Positions 1-6,029 of a stretch of DNA of 6,733 bases are shown here, piece by piece. This stretch comes from Candidatus Fermentibacterota bacterium. GTDB taxonomy: Bacteria; JAFGKV01. The notes below the pieces were generated by a model. It searched no databases, had not been told where the DNA came from, and saw only the letters and a program-made list of their open reading frames with translations. Each line of letters starts with the position of its first letter. The first letter of the stretch is position 1. Made by a program: the position numbers and the translations under genes. Where the stretch lies: the NCBI GenBank assembly GCA_030620115.1, contig JAUXFG010000188.1:1-6733 (forward strand). Reading direction: 5' to 3'.

Positions 1-128
1 CGTGACAAGAAGGCGGAACCACAGATGACACAGATTGGGAAAGGAGATGGGGATGGGATTGCGAGATGAGGCGGAAAGGGCGCAAAGAGAGAATCCTGCT
101 GTGATCTTCAGTTGATAGAAAATCCGGG
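1..128 (-). other. Non-coding tail downstream of nqrF, possible Rho-dependent termination region
   Basis: No gene and no stable hairpin with a T tract is visible after the nqrF stop. On the minus strand the stretch 60-36 contains no G and about half C, and the surrounding sequence is pyrimidine-rich, which is the composition of Rho loading sites. This is a compositional argument only. Confidence 0.25.
20..35. repeat. Short CACAGAT direct repeat
   Basis: CACAGAT occurs at 20-26 and 29-35, period 9. Sequences of the type ACCACAGATnACACAGAT are, from memory, common in intergenic regions of several environmental bacterial phyla. Two units alone are weak evidence for a repeat family. Confidence 0.35.
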
Positions 129-1352
129 TTAGAACTTATCGAAGGCGATCATCTCCTCGGGTACCCGGAGTTCGGCAAGAAGCCTCTCTGCCGCTTCGAT
201 CATCAGCGGTGGGCCGCACATGTAGTACTCTATCTGTGCGGGGTCGGGATGTGTCTTGAGATACATGTCGTATGCCACGTCATGGATGAAGCCTTCCGGC
301 CCCTCCCAGTTGTCCTCGGGCTGTTTCTCGCTCAGGGCCACCACAAACTTGAAGTTGGGGAACTCATCCTGCAGAGCCTCGAAATCCTCGGCGTAGAACA
401 TCTCCCTGAGGGATCGGGCGCCATACCAAAAGGTAACTTTGCGCTTGGTTTTCAGCGTACGAAACAGATGTATGATATGCGAGCGCATGGGCGCCATACC
501 GGCCCCCCCGCCCAAGTACAACATCTCCCGATCGGTGTCTTTGATCAAGAAATCTCCGTAGGGGCCGCTAATCGTGATCTTCTGGTCCGGTTTGAGCGCG
601 AAGATATAGCTCGAGCCAAGCCCAGGCGGGGCCTTCTTGACCTCGGGCGGTGGTGTGGCAATGCGGATATTCAGCCTCAGATGCCTGCCCTCGGCAGGAT
701 AGCTGGCAAGGGAGTATGCTCTCATGAGCTGAGGGTCATCGTTCGGCGCATGCAGCTTCCATAGTGCGAATCTATCCCAGGCATCGCGATACTCTCTCTC
801 GACATCGAAGTCCGTGAAAGGGATGTCGAATTCGGGCATATGAATCTGGACATACTGTCCCGCCAGGTACTCAAAGCCTTCTTCGCCCTCCGGCAATTCC
901 ATGACGAGCTCTTTGATGAAGGTCGCCACGTTGTGATTGGAGAGTACAGGGACCACAATCTGTTTGATCTCGAGGTATTCGGGAGGGATCTCCAGCTTGA
1001 TATCTTGCTTCACCTTCACCTGACAGGTGAGGCGAATATGCTCCCGCATCTCTTTCCTCGTGAGCAGACCTATCTCTGCCGGTAGGAACTCGCCGGCTCC
1101 CTCAGGGATCTTGCACTTGCAGTATGCGCATGTTCCCTTTCCGCCACAGCCGGAAGGAATAAAAATATCATGCTGCATGAGGGTGCTGAGCACCGTATCC
1201 CCTGCAGGCGCCACGAAGCTCGCGTCGGAGCCTTCATTTATGTCGATGTGTACATCACCCGTCTGAACCAGCCGAGATTCAGCAAGAACAAGAAGCCATG
1301 ATAGAAGGCCTACTACACCAGAAAGAACAACAACTGCAGAAACCAGCTCCAT
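129..1352 (-). CDS. nqrF: Na+-translocating NADH:quinone reductase subunit F (NADH dehydrogenase, FAD and [2Fe-2S] subunit)
   Basis: This subunit is the electron entry point of Na+-NQR. It oxidises cytoplasmic NADH and passes electrons through FAD and a [2Fe-2S] cluster into the membrane subunits. The 407 residues match the usual length of about 408. One N-terminal membrane helix spans about residues 3-24. A plant-type ferredoxin domain follows, with cluster ligands Cys69, Cys75, Cys78 and Cys110. A ferredoxin-NADP reductase-like domain carries the FAD motif RAYS (211-214), the nucleotide-binding GGGAGMAP (281-288) and CGPP (379-382), and ends in an aromatic residue. Cys80, two residues after the third ligand, is an additional cysteine where I recall Val in the Vibrio protein. 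The ATG at 1352 is preceded by AGAGGT at good spacing. The gene is last in the operon, 10 nt after the nqrE stop. Single-gene relatives such as phenol hydroxylase reductase components are excluded by the membrane helix and the operon context. Confidence 0.98.
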   Translation of the reverse strand: MELVSAVVVLSGVVGLLSWLLVLAESRLVQTGDVHIDINEGSDASFVAPAGDTVLSTLMQHDIFIPSGCGGKGTCAYCKCKIPEGAGEFLPAEIGLLTRKEMREHIRLTCQVKVKQDIKLEIPPEYLEIKQIVVPVLSNHNVATFIKELVMELPEGEEGFEYLAGQYVQIHMPEFDIPFTDFDVEREYRDAWDRFALWKLHAPNDDPQLMRAYSLASYPAEGRHLRLNIRIATPPPEVKKAPPGLGSSYIFALKPDQKITISGPYGDFLIKDTDREMLYLGGGAGMAPMRSHIIHLFRTLKTKRKVTFWYGARSLREMFYAEDFEALQDEFPNFKFVVALSEKQPEDNWEGPEGFIHDVAYDMYLKTHPDPAQIEYYMCGPPLMIEAAERLLAELRVPEEMIAFDKF

Positions 1353-1362
1353 ATCCGCACCT

Positions 1363-1974
1363 CTACCCTAGGTTGGCGACACCGGCAAAGCCCAGGAATG
1401 CCATTGCCATGAGGCCCGTGACGATCATGGTGATGCCAACCCCCTTCAATGGTTCCGGGATATTGGCAAAACGCAGCTGCTGACGGATGCCCGCAATGAG
1501 CACGATGGCGAGAAACCATCCGAGGCCACTGCCGAGGCCGTACCCGGCAGCCTGGATGAACGTGTATTTTCGTATGACCATAAAGACGGATGTGCCAAGA
1601 ATGGCGCAATTGACTGTTATCAGAGGAAGGAAAATGCCAAGCGCCATGTAGAGTGTTGGCGAGTATTTATCGATCACCATTTCGACAAGTTGCACAAAGG
1701 CGGCAATAACGGCAATGAAGATTATGTATTGGATGAATGTCAAATCAACACCAAATATGGAAGTCGAGGCATTGAGAAAGAAGTAGTATATTCCATAATT
1801 GATTATTGCAGTCGCGGTTGTGACGAATGTGACCGCCAGGCCTAGCCCGTACGCAGTCTTGAGGGTCTTGGATACGGCGAGGAATGAGCACATTCCCAAG
1901 AAATAGGCGAGCAGGATGTTGTTCGTGAATATCGCCGCAAAAAGAACGAGCATCCAGTGAATCTGCGGAGCCAC
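1363..1974 (-). CDS. nqrE: Na+-translocating NADH:quinone reductase subunit E (integral membrane)
   Basis: NqrE is a six-helix membrane protein that forms an inverted-topology pair with NqrD. Together they hold an intramembrane iron centre that carries electrons across the membrane from NqrF to NqrC. The 203-residue product is slightly longer than the usual 198. Conserved stretches are visible: FLGMCSFLAVSK around Cys29, the LGIFLPLITVNCAI block with Cys123, and GSGLGW in the later part. Cys29 and Cys123 are the expected metal ligands. The start is GTG at 1974, chosen because AAGGAG lies 7 nt upstream, the best Shine-Dalgarno in the operon, and because the next ATG (1953) would trim the first helix. 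The GTG lies one base after the TAA of nqrD, suggesting coupled translation. The RnfA paralogue is the main alternative, but the neighbours NqrB, NqrC and NqrF make NqrE the better name. Confidence 0.97.
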   Translation of the reverse strand: MAPQIHWMLVLFAAIFTNNILLAYFLGMCSFLAVSKTLKTAYGLGLAVTFVTTATAIINYGIYYFFLNASTSIFGVDLTFIQYIIFIAVIAAFVQLVEMVIDKYSPTLYMALGIFLPLITVNCAILGTSVFMVIRKYTFIQAAGYGLGSGLGWFLAIVLIAGIRQQLRFANIPEPLKGVGITMIVTGLMAMAFLGFAGVANLG

Positions 1975-1975
1975 C

Positions 1976-2620
1976 TTATATCTCCTTCTCAGGGCCCTGG
2001 CTGGCTTTGACCACCCAGATCAAGAGGCCCAAGACCAGGAAGGCGCCTGGTGGAAGAATCAGGAGCAGCGGAAACTGGCCGTCCATGGCTGCTCTCAGAG
2101 GAGCTGGAAACACCATGATTTCCGTCTGCGCAAGCGTGGTGAACACTATCTTGCCCGTGCCAAGCACTTCACGGACCAGGGCAACAACCAGAAGCACCCA
2201 TGTATAGCCGATGCCATTCCCGAATGCATCCAGCAGGGAGAGCCGAACTGGATTCACAATGGCGAAGGCCTCGGCCCGCCCCATGACAATACAGTTCGTG
2301 ATGATGAGTGCGACATAGGCTCCCATGACCTTTGCCGCGTCCCATGCGTAGGCTTTCAGGATGAGGTCCACAATGATAACGAACGTCGCGATAATGAGGA
2401 CTTCCATGATCATGCGTGTTCGTTTCGGGATGACCTTCCTGAGGAGTGAGACAAGGCCACTGCTTCCTGCGAGCACGAACATGAGGGCGAGCCCCATGAG
2501 AAACGCGTTTTCGAGTCGATTCGTGACCGCCAAGGCGGAACAGATGCCCAGGATCTGGTAGACAATAGGGTTATCGCTTAGGGTTCCCTTCTCAATCAGT
2601 CGCTTTGCGGGTCCGCTCAT
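1976..2620 (-). CDS. nqrD: Na+-translocating NADH:quinone reductase subunit D (integral membrane)
   Basis: NqrD is the second member of the NqrD/NqrE membrane pair that encloses the transmembrane iron centre of Na+-NQR. The 214-residue protein is strongly hydrophobic with about six helices. Its signature stretches are NPIVYQILGICSALAVT with Cys27 and LIITNCIVMGRAEAFA with Cys110, each matching a metal-ligand position known in the family. The basic loop around residues 61-69 and the DAFGNGIGYTW stretch are also typical. The ATG at 2620 overlaps the nqrC stop codon as ATGA (4 nt), and an AGGGGG sequence precedes it. The N-terminus is soluble and short, as usual. RnfE is the homologue in Rnf complexes, but sequence and context favour NqrD. 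Confidence 0.97.
   Translation of the reverse strand: MSGPAKRLIEKGTLSDNPIVYQILGICSALAVTNRLENAFLMGLALMFVLAGSSGLVSLLRKVIPKRTRMIMEVLIIATFVIIVDLILKAYAWDAAKVMGAYVALIITNCIVMGRAEAFAIVNPVRLSLLDAFGNGIGYTWVLLVVALVREVLGTGKIVFTTLAQTEIMVFPAPLRAAMDGQFPLLLILPPGAFLVLGLLIWVVKASQGPEKEI
1982..1987 (-). promoter_or_regulatory. Ribosome binding site deciding the GTG start of nqrE
   Basis: The minus strand reads AAGGAG, then 7 nt containing the nqrD TAA, then GTG at 1974. The motif is embedded in the final codons of nqrD, so ribosomes finishing nqrD could reinitiate at once. It justifies a GTG start over the ATG seven codons later. Confidence 0.75.
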
Positions 2621-3294
2621 GCCTGGCCCCCTTTGTCTGTTCCACTCACCAGATCACTGGCGGCGTACCATTCTATGGCTCGATTCACCATCCCCTGGAT
2701 TCCTTGGCTAGTGATGGTGGCCGAAGTGAGGCCATCTATCTCGTAGGGGCCTTCGGCCAACCCTTCGCTTTTCAATATCTTGAGCCCGGGCACGAGTTTG
2801 CCAACGGAGGCGCGGAATCTGCTCTTGAAATCCTCATCGCGGATGCGCTTCCCCAGGCCTGGAGTTTCCTCATCCCTGTAGATGATCAGACCCCGCACCG
2901 TCCATGTCTCTTGTCCAGGAACTTTTGGTTCCAATGCCAAGAAGCCGCGCATCTCACCCCAGAGACCCTTGCCGAAGACTCTGATGGCTGTGCCCTCGAC
3001 CCTCTCGTCTTTGAAGTATCTGAAGACGTCGAATTCCATTTCCTTGGCCTCTTCCCCATGCACCTTGCGCACGAATTGCCGGTAGTACGTCTCTACCTGA
3101 GCTGCTGAGGCCGAGGCCGCTTTGTTACCGTCTTGATTGCGGACATCCAACGCCTCGAGGATCGCACGTTGCTCATCAATACTCAAATTCCGTTCAATGT
3201 TTGCCAGCACAAATCCACGGACTCCCACAAGCAACACCGCGCATATCGCTCCTATGAGAGTCGTCACGAGTACGGTTCTGATGGGGCTATCCAT
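2617..3294 (-). CDS. nqrC: Na+-translocating NADH:quinone reductase subunit C (covalent FMN, extracytoplasmic)
   Basis: NqrC carries a covalently bound FMN on the outer side of the membrane and relays electrons towards NqrB. The product has 225 residues when started at the ATG at 3294, somewhat shorter than the roughly 257 of Vibrio. I chose this start because GAGGAGGT stands 6 nt upstream; an in-frame ATG at 3336 would add 14 residues with no comparable site. One N-terminal membrane helix spans about residues 7-28, followed by an FMN-binding domain. The GKGLWGEMRGFLAL stretch and ETPGLG (143-148) are family hallmarks. The flavinylation site reads D187-G-L-T-S-A-T193, with Thr193 the expected phosphoester attachment residue. 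Ser191 replaces the usual Gly of SGAT. Attachment would need an ApbE flavin transferase, which is not in this window. The gene overlaps nqrB by 8 nt. Confidence 0.96.
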   Translation of the reverse strand: MDSPIRTVLVTTLIGAICAVLLVGVRGFVLANIERNLSIDEQRAILEALDVRNQDGNKAASASAAQVETYYRQFVRKVHGEEAKEMEFDVFRYFKDERVEGTAIRVFGKGLWGEMRGFLALEPKVPGQETWTVRGLIIYRDEETPGLGKRIRDEDFKSRFRASVGKLVPGLKILKSEGLAEGPYEIDGLTSATITSQGIQGMVNRAIEWYAASDLVSGTDKGGQA

Positions 3295-4387
3295 GCTGGA
3301 ACCTCCTCGAAGTGATGCTGCGGTGAGCGTGATCAAGAAGCGGCGCTACCAGGTTCATGATGAGGATAGAGAACATGACTCCTTCGGGATAGCCCGACAG
3401 GCCGCGGATGAGGAGAATGAGAATGCCGATCCCGATCCCGTATGCCCATCGCGCCCGGTTGTAGACCGGACCAGACACCGGATCAGTGGCCATGAAGAAG
3501 GCACCATATAAGAGCCCTCCGGCCAGCAGTTGGTAGTGGGGAGGCATGAATGTCGAGGGCGCAAGCGTGTGGAGAACCCATCCCAACACGATGATCGTGC
3601 CGAATATTGAAACCGGTATGCGCCAGTTGGCGACTCTGCTGAAGATGACGATGAGGCCACCGATGACCACGAGGATCGCCGATGTGGCGCCAAAGGCATC
3701 AGGCCCCTTTGTCCATAGAAGCTGCAGCCAGTCTGTTCCCACCACTTCCTTGATAGCCACGGTGACCGACTGCCCTGCTGACTGTGCCAGCTTGACTGCC
3801 AGGAGTGGTGTCGCGCCGGTGGTTGCGTCATGACTAAGGCCGGCTCCCAATGCCCCCTGGCCGGGTAAGACCCATCCAGAAGACATGGCCTTCGGGAAAC
3901 TAAGAAAGAGGAAGGCTCGGCCCACCAACGCCGGATTCATGATGTTGTGACCGGTTCCTCCGAACACCTCCTTTCCGAAGAATACGCCGAATATGGCGCC
4001 CGAAGCAACCATCCAGAGGGGAGTGCCTACGGGAAGTGTGAGAGGGAATATGAGCCCTGTCACGAGGAGACCCTCCGCAATAGGCTCCTTCCTGAGGATG
4101 GAGAACATGACCTCGACTAGTCCGCCTGCCACGTAGGAGACGAGGACCACCAACAGGACACGTGGCCCGAAGAAGTACACTGAGCCGAAGAACGCGGGAA
4201 AGAGCCCGATAATGGCCCAGGACATAAAGCGTTTGGCATCAACGCCGTCACGTATGTATGGCGGCCCCTCCGGCGTCTTGTCCGGGCTATAGAGGAAGAA
4301 ATCCAAGGCCTCGACAATGGGTCCGAAAGGACCTTTGCCGTAGGCTTGCAGCATCCTGTCCATCAACTTGCGGAGCACGTACATCAT
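3287..4387 (-). CDS. nqrB: Na+-translocating NADH:quinone reductase subunit B (covalent FMN, membrane)
   Basis: NqrB is the large membrane subunit of Na+-NQR, linked to Na+ translocation, riboflavin binding and quinone reduction. The product has about 366 residues and some ten hydrophobic segments. Typical stretches are IRDGVDAKRFM (45-55), GGLVEVMF (88-95), KEVFGGTGHNIMNPALVGRAF (starting at 139) and FMATDPVSGP near the end. The FMN-threonine motif is D187-A-T-T-G-A-T193. The N-terminus and the loop between the first two helices are shorter than in Vibrio NqrB (about 415 residues), closer to RnfD dimensions. A longer open frame reaches 4489, but those extra residues are basic, non-conserved and inside nqrA. 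I prefer the ATG at 4387, which overlaps the nqrA TGA as ATGA. The adjacent ATG at 4384 is equally possible, with GAGAGG upstream of both. Confidence 0.95.
   Translation of the reverse strand: MMYVLRKLMDRMLQAYGKGPFGPIVEALDFFLYSPDKTPEGPPYIRDGVDAKRFMSWAIIGLFPAFFGSVYFFGPRVLLVVLVSYVAGGLVEVMFSILRKEPIAEGLLVTGLIFPLTLPVGTPLWMVASGAIFGVFFGKEVFGGTGHNIMNPALVGRAFLFLSFPKAMSSGWVLPGQGALGAGLSHDATTGATPLLAVKLAQSAGQSVTVAIKEVVGTDWLQLLWTKGPDAFGATSAILVVIGGLIVIFSRVANWRIPVSIFGTIIVLGWVLHTLAPSTFMPPHYQLLAGGLLYGAFFMATDPVSGPVYNRARWAYGIGIGILILLIRGLSGYPEGVMFSILIMNLVAPLLDHAHRSITSRRFQHG
3301..3308 (-). promoter_or_regulatory. Strong ribosome binding site deciding the nqrC start
   Basis: The minus strand reads GAGGAGGT, a near-perfect anti-16S match, 6 nt before the ATG at 3294 and inside the last codons of nqrB. 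It rules in favour of 3294 rather than the upstream ATG at 3336. Confidence 0.8.
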
Positions 4388-5778
4388 TCGGCCCTCTCTG
4401 CTTCCAGGCGTTTCAGGCCTGCAACGATCTTGCCCATGAGGTCTATCTTGGAAGGACAGACATACGAACACAGGCCGCATTGAATGCACCGATCAATGCC
4501 GTAAAGCTCCATCTCCTCTATGATGTCGGCATCGGCCACTTTGAAGAGGTAGGAGGGAGAAATCCCCCGAGGACAGACTTCTTCACACGCTCCGCACGAA
4601 ATGCAGGGCCGTTCCTCTCCACCCACTTCGGCTTTTGATTCGAATCGTACTCTGGGCAAGAGAGATGAAAGCACTGTACGCGTCCATGAGTGGCGGGTCG
4701 CTGCCGGCATGGCAAAACCCATGAATCGACGCTCGGGCAACGGGAGCGCCACCACATTGTGATAATGAGGCAACAGGGGCTGGTCATCTGTCAACCCCTC
4801 GCCTGCCAAGAGACCACCGGCCACCAGCTTTGACGGCCTGACCAAAAGCGGCTCGAAGAATCCTCCCGCACAAGCCCCGATACGCGTGAGGACCGCGACG
4901 GTATTCTTTGCTCCTTCACCAAGAAGCTCAAGACGGGTCTCAATGAGGGGTCGCCGAGAGGTCATAATCCTCCCCGCGGCCAATACCGATGCGGTATCGA
5001 TGACCAGTATTCCCTCGTTCAGCGGGTTCGTTTCACCCGGGAGATCTTTCTGCAGATGAGCGCAGGCCAAAATCACCGGATTCTCGTATGGGTAACGATT
5101 CGGCAAAGCCTTGATGTGTACTTGCTCGCTCTCCACTCCAGCGGCGCGCCATCGCTCGATCTCTTCTTCTGTCACGGCGATGGACACTGGGGTCCCCGAG
5201 GCGGCGGTTTGCCAGAGGGAGAGCCCTGCTGAGAACAAGGAAACATCTTCTTCTACAGCCCCGATGCCGCTGGAACCCAGGGGAGATGTGGAGAGCCCGG
5301 CGACTACCAGAGCCTTGAGGTGATTTTGTGTTTTTCCCAGAAGCCATCGGCCGATCTCTTCTCCGCAAGCATGGATGACGCCGGACCGGATCATTAAGAG
5401 ACGAGCCGCAGCCGCGTCGGCGGGGAGATCGTATTCCTTCTCCCAGAACAAGTCGTCGCCAGACCTCGCGATCGCGACGCTGGTTGGAGCACGCATACCT
5501 TTCCCGTGCGAAATGAAACGATCGACATGCCCCGTGACTGTGCTGAGGTGAAATTGTCGTGGTGAGATCAGATCATCGGGGACAAGCGGCTGGCCAGTCT
5601 TGATTGGATCGCCCTCAGCAACCAAGGCATCGCCTTTGGGAATCCCGATGGGAATCAATACCTCTGGAGGGAGCGCGGATTCAATCGTTGCTGAGATCGA
5701 ATCAGCCCGGTAGGCGCCGAATCGCATACCACCGGGCATCCTCCATGTGCTTGCTTGAGAAACCTCGCTACTCAACAT
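4384..5778 (-). CDS. nqrA: NqrA-type subunit of Na+-NQR with RnfC-like ends and two [4Fe-4S] motifs
   Basis: This is the cytoplasmic, membrane-associated subunit at the head of the nqr operon; NqrA of known enzymes has been linked to quinone binding. The product has 464 residues. The N-terminus (12-88) looks like RnfC: W-R-M-P-G-G, then a biotinyl/lipoyl-like fold with GDPIKTGQPL (56-65). The centre is NqrA-like, with VAGLSTSPL (159-167) and MGFAMPAATRHSWTRTVL (353-370), which matches the FGWAMPG...TRSFL block of NqrA. The C-terminus carries two complete ferredoxin motifs, Cys392/395/398/402-Pro and Cys431/434/437/441-Pro, which normal NqrA (about 446 residues) does not have. The RnfC glycine-rich NADH/FMN motif is absent. 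The ATG at 5778 follows AGAGGG at slightly short spacing, and a later start would remove the GG motif. RnfC is the alternative name; the downstream genes favour NqrA. Whether the clusters transfer electrons is inference. Confidence 0.9.
   Translation of the reverse strand: MLSSEVSQASTWRMPGGMRFGAYRADSISATIESALPPEVLIPIGIPKGDALVAEGDPIKTGQPLVPDDLISPRQFHLSTVTGHVDRFISHGKGMRAPTSVAIARSGDDLFWEKEYDLPADAAAARLLMIRSGVIHACGEEIGRWLLGKTQNHLKALVVAGLSTSPLGSSGIGAVEEDVSLFSAGLSLWQTAASGTPVSIAVTEEEIERWRAAGVESEQVHIKALPNRYPYENPVILACAHLQKDLPGETNPLNEGILVIDTASVLAAGRIMTSRRPLIETRLELLGEGAKNTVAVLTRIGACAGGFFEPLLVRPSKLVAGGLLAGEGLTDDQPLLPHYHNVVALPLPERRFMGFAMPAATRHSWTRTVLSSLLPRVRFESKAEVGGEERPCISCGACEEVCPRGISPSYLFKVADADIIEEMELYGIDRCIQCGLCSYVCPSKIDLMGKIVAGLKRLEAERAE
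4456..4605 (-). other. Dicluster [4Fe-4S] ferredoxin domain within nqrA
   Basis: This segment encodes NqrA residues 392-441. It contains two CxxCxxCxxxCP motifs separated by a 28-residue linker, the spacing seen in RnfC and other dicluster ferredoxin domains. All eight cysteines and both trailing prolines are intact, so two cubane clusters are expected. As I recall the Vibrio sequence, its NqrA keeps only a single CxxxCP remnant near the C-terminus at the place of the second motif. Confidence 0.85.
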
Positions 5779-5789
5779 GTTCCCTCTTG
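5779..5789 (-). promoter_or_regulatory. Ribosome binding site of nqrA
   Basis: Read on the minus strand, AAGAGGGAAC directly precedes the ATG at 5778. The AGAGG core sits about 4 nt from the start, a little close but usable. It supports this start over the in-frame ATG 13 codons downstream, which would lose the conserved N-terminal Gly-Gly. Confidence 0.5.
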
Positions 5790-5810
5790 AGATAGAAACC
5801 TATGCCAACC

Positions 5811-5840
5811 ATATTTGAAATCCATTTCAGTACAAAGCAA
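5811..5840 (-). promoter_or_regulatory. Possible sigma-70-type promoter of the nqr operon
   Basis: On the minus strand TTGCTT (5840-5835) is followed after 18 nt by AAATAT (5816-5811). The -35 is a fair match and the -10 a weak one. A start site near 5804 would leave a short leader of about 25 nt before the nqrA ATG. The region is locally AT-rich compared with its surroundings. Only sequence resemblance supports this. Confidence 0.25.
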
Positions 5841-5867
5841 TGTTGATTGATATTTCGACGCTTCAGG

Positions 5868-5897
5868 TTGTGCGAGTGTTCATTGTGCGAGTGTTCA
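5868..5897. repeat. Perfect 15-bp tandem duplication
   Basis: TTGTGCGAGTGTTCA occurs twice back to back (5868-5882 and 5883-5897) with no mismatch. It lies roughly 90-120 bp upstream of nqrA, just beyond the promoter candidate. It may be a slippage product or a duplicated binding site; the sequence does not decide. Confidence 0.85.
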
Positions 5898-5920
5898 GGG
5901 GTTCAGCGTTCAGAGTTCAG
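5893..5920. repeat. Cluster of four GTTCAG units
   Basis: GTTCAG begins at 5893, 5901, 5908 and 5915, a spacing of 7-8 bp. Inverted copies follow: CCCCTGAAC at 5949-5957 pairs with 5893-5901, and CCCTGAACTC at 6043-6052 is a perfect 10-bp complement of 5913-5922. The set could fold into alternative long-range hairpins. It resembles dispersed intergenic repeats of some environmental bacteria, but the family cannot be named from this window. Confidence 0.65.
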
Positions 5921-6002
5921 GGAAAGACGGGTCTTTGGCCGTTGATCCCCCCTGAACCCTTGTTTGAGAGTGCATTTCGTATCTGCGGTACTCTCTGCCT
6001 TG

Positions 6003-6029
6003 AAAAACCTGATGGCGCGGCGCCACCAG
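6003..6029 (-). terminator. Candidate intrinsic terminator between the glycosyltransferase gene and nqrA
   Basis: The minus strand forms CTG-g-TGGCG, loop CCG, CGCCA-t-CAG (6029-6009), an 8-pair stem with one internal mismatch, followed by G and five T (6007-6003). It lies about 160 nt after the glycosyltransferase stop and about 220 nt before nqrA. It would separate the two transcription units. The distance from the gene end and the short T tract keep confidence moderate. Confidence 0.45.

Noticed and set aside
249-764. A 171-codon plus-strand open frame opposite nqrF
   Set aside because: It is fully antisense to a highly conserved gene and shows no domain; it is a by-product of codon use in nqrF.
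2605-3108. A 167-codon plus-strand open frame opposite nqrC
   Set aside because: It is antisense to the conserved nqrC reading frame, with no Shine-Dalgarno or family resemblance.
4388-4489. A 34-residue N-terminal extension of nqrB
   Set aside because: The extension lies inside nqrA's ferredoxin domain coding region, is Arg/Pro-rich and non-hydrophobic, and the ATGA junction at 4387 explains the start better.
129-5778. Naming the operon rnf rather than nqr
   Set aside because: Gene order C-D-G-E-A-B of rnf parallels nqrA-F and NqrA is RnfC-like at both ends, but the last gene is an NADH-oxidising FAD/[2Fe-2S] NqrF rather than a ferredoxin-type RnfB, and NqrB, NqrC, NqrD and NqrE all match the Nqr versions better.
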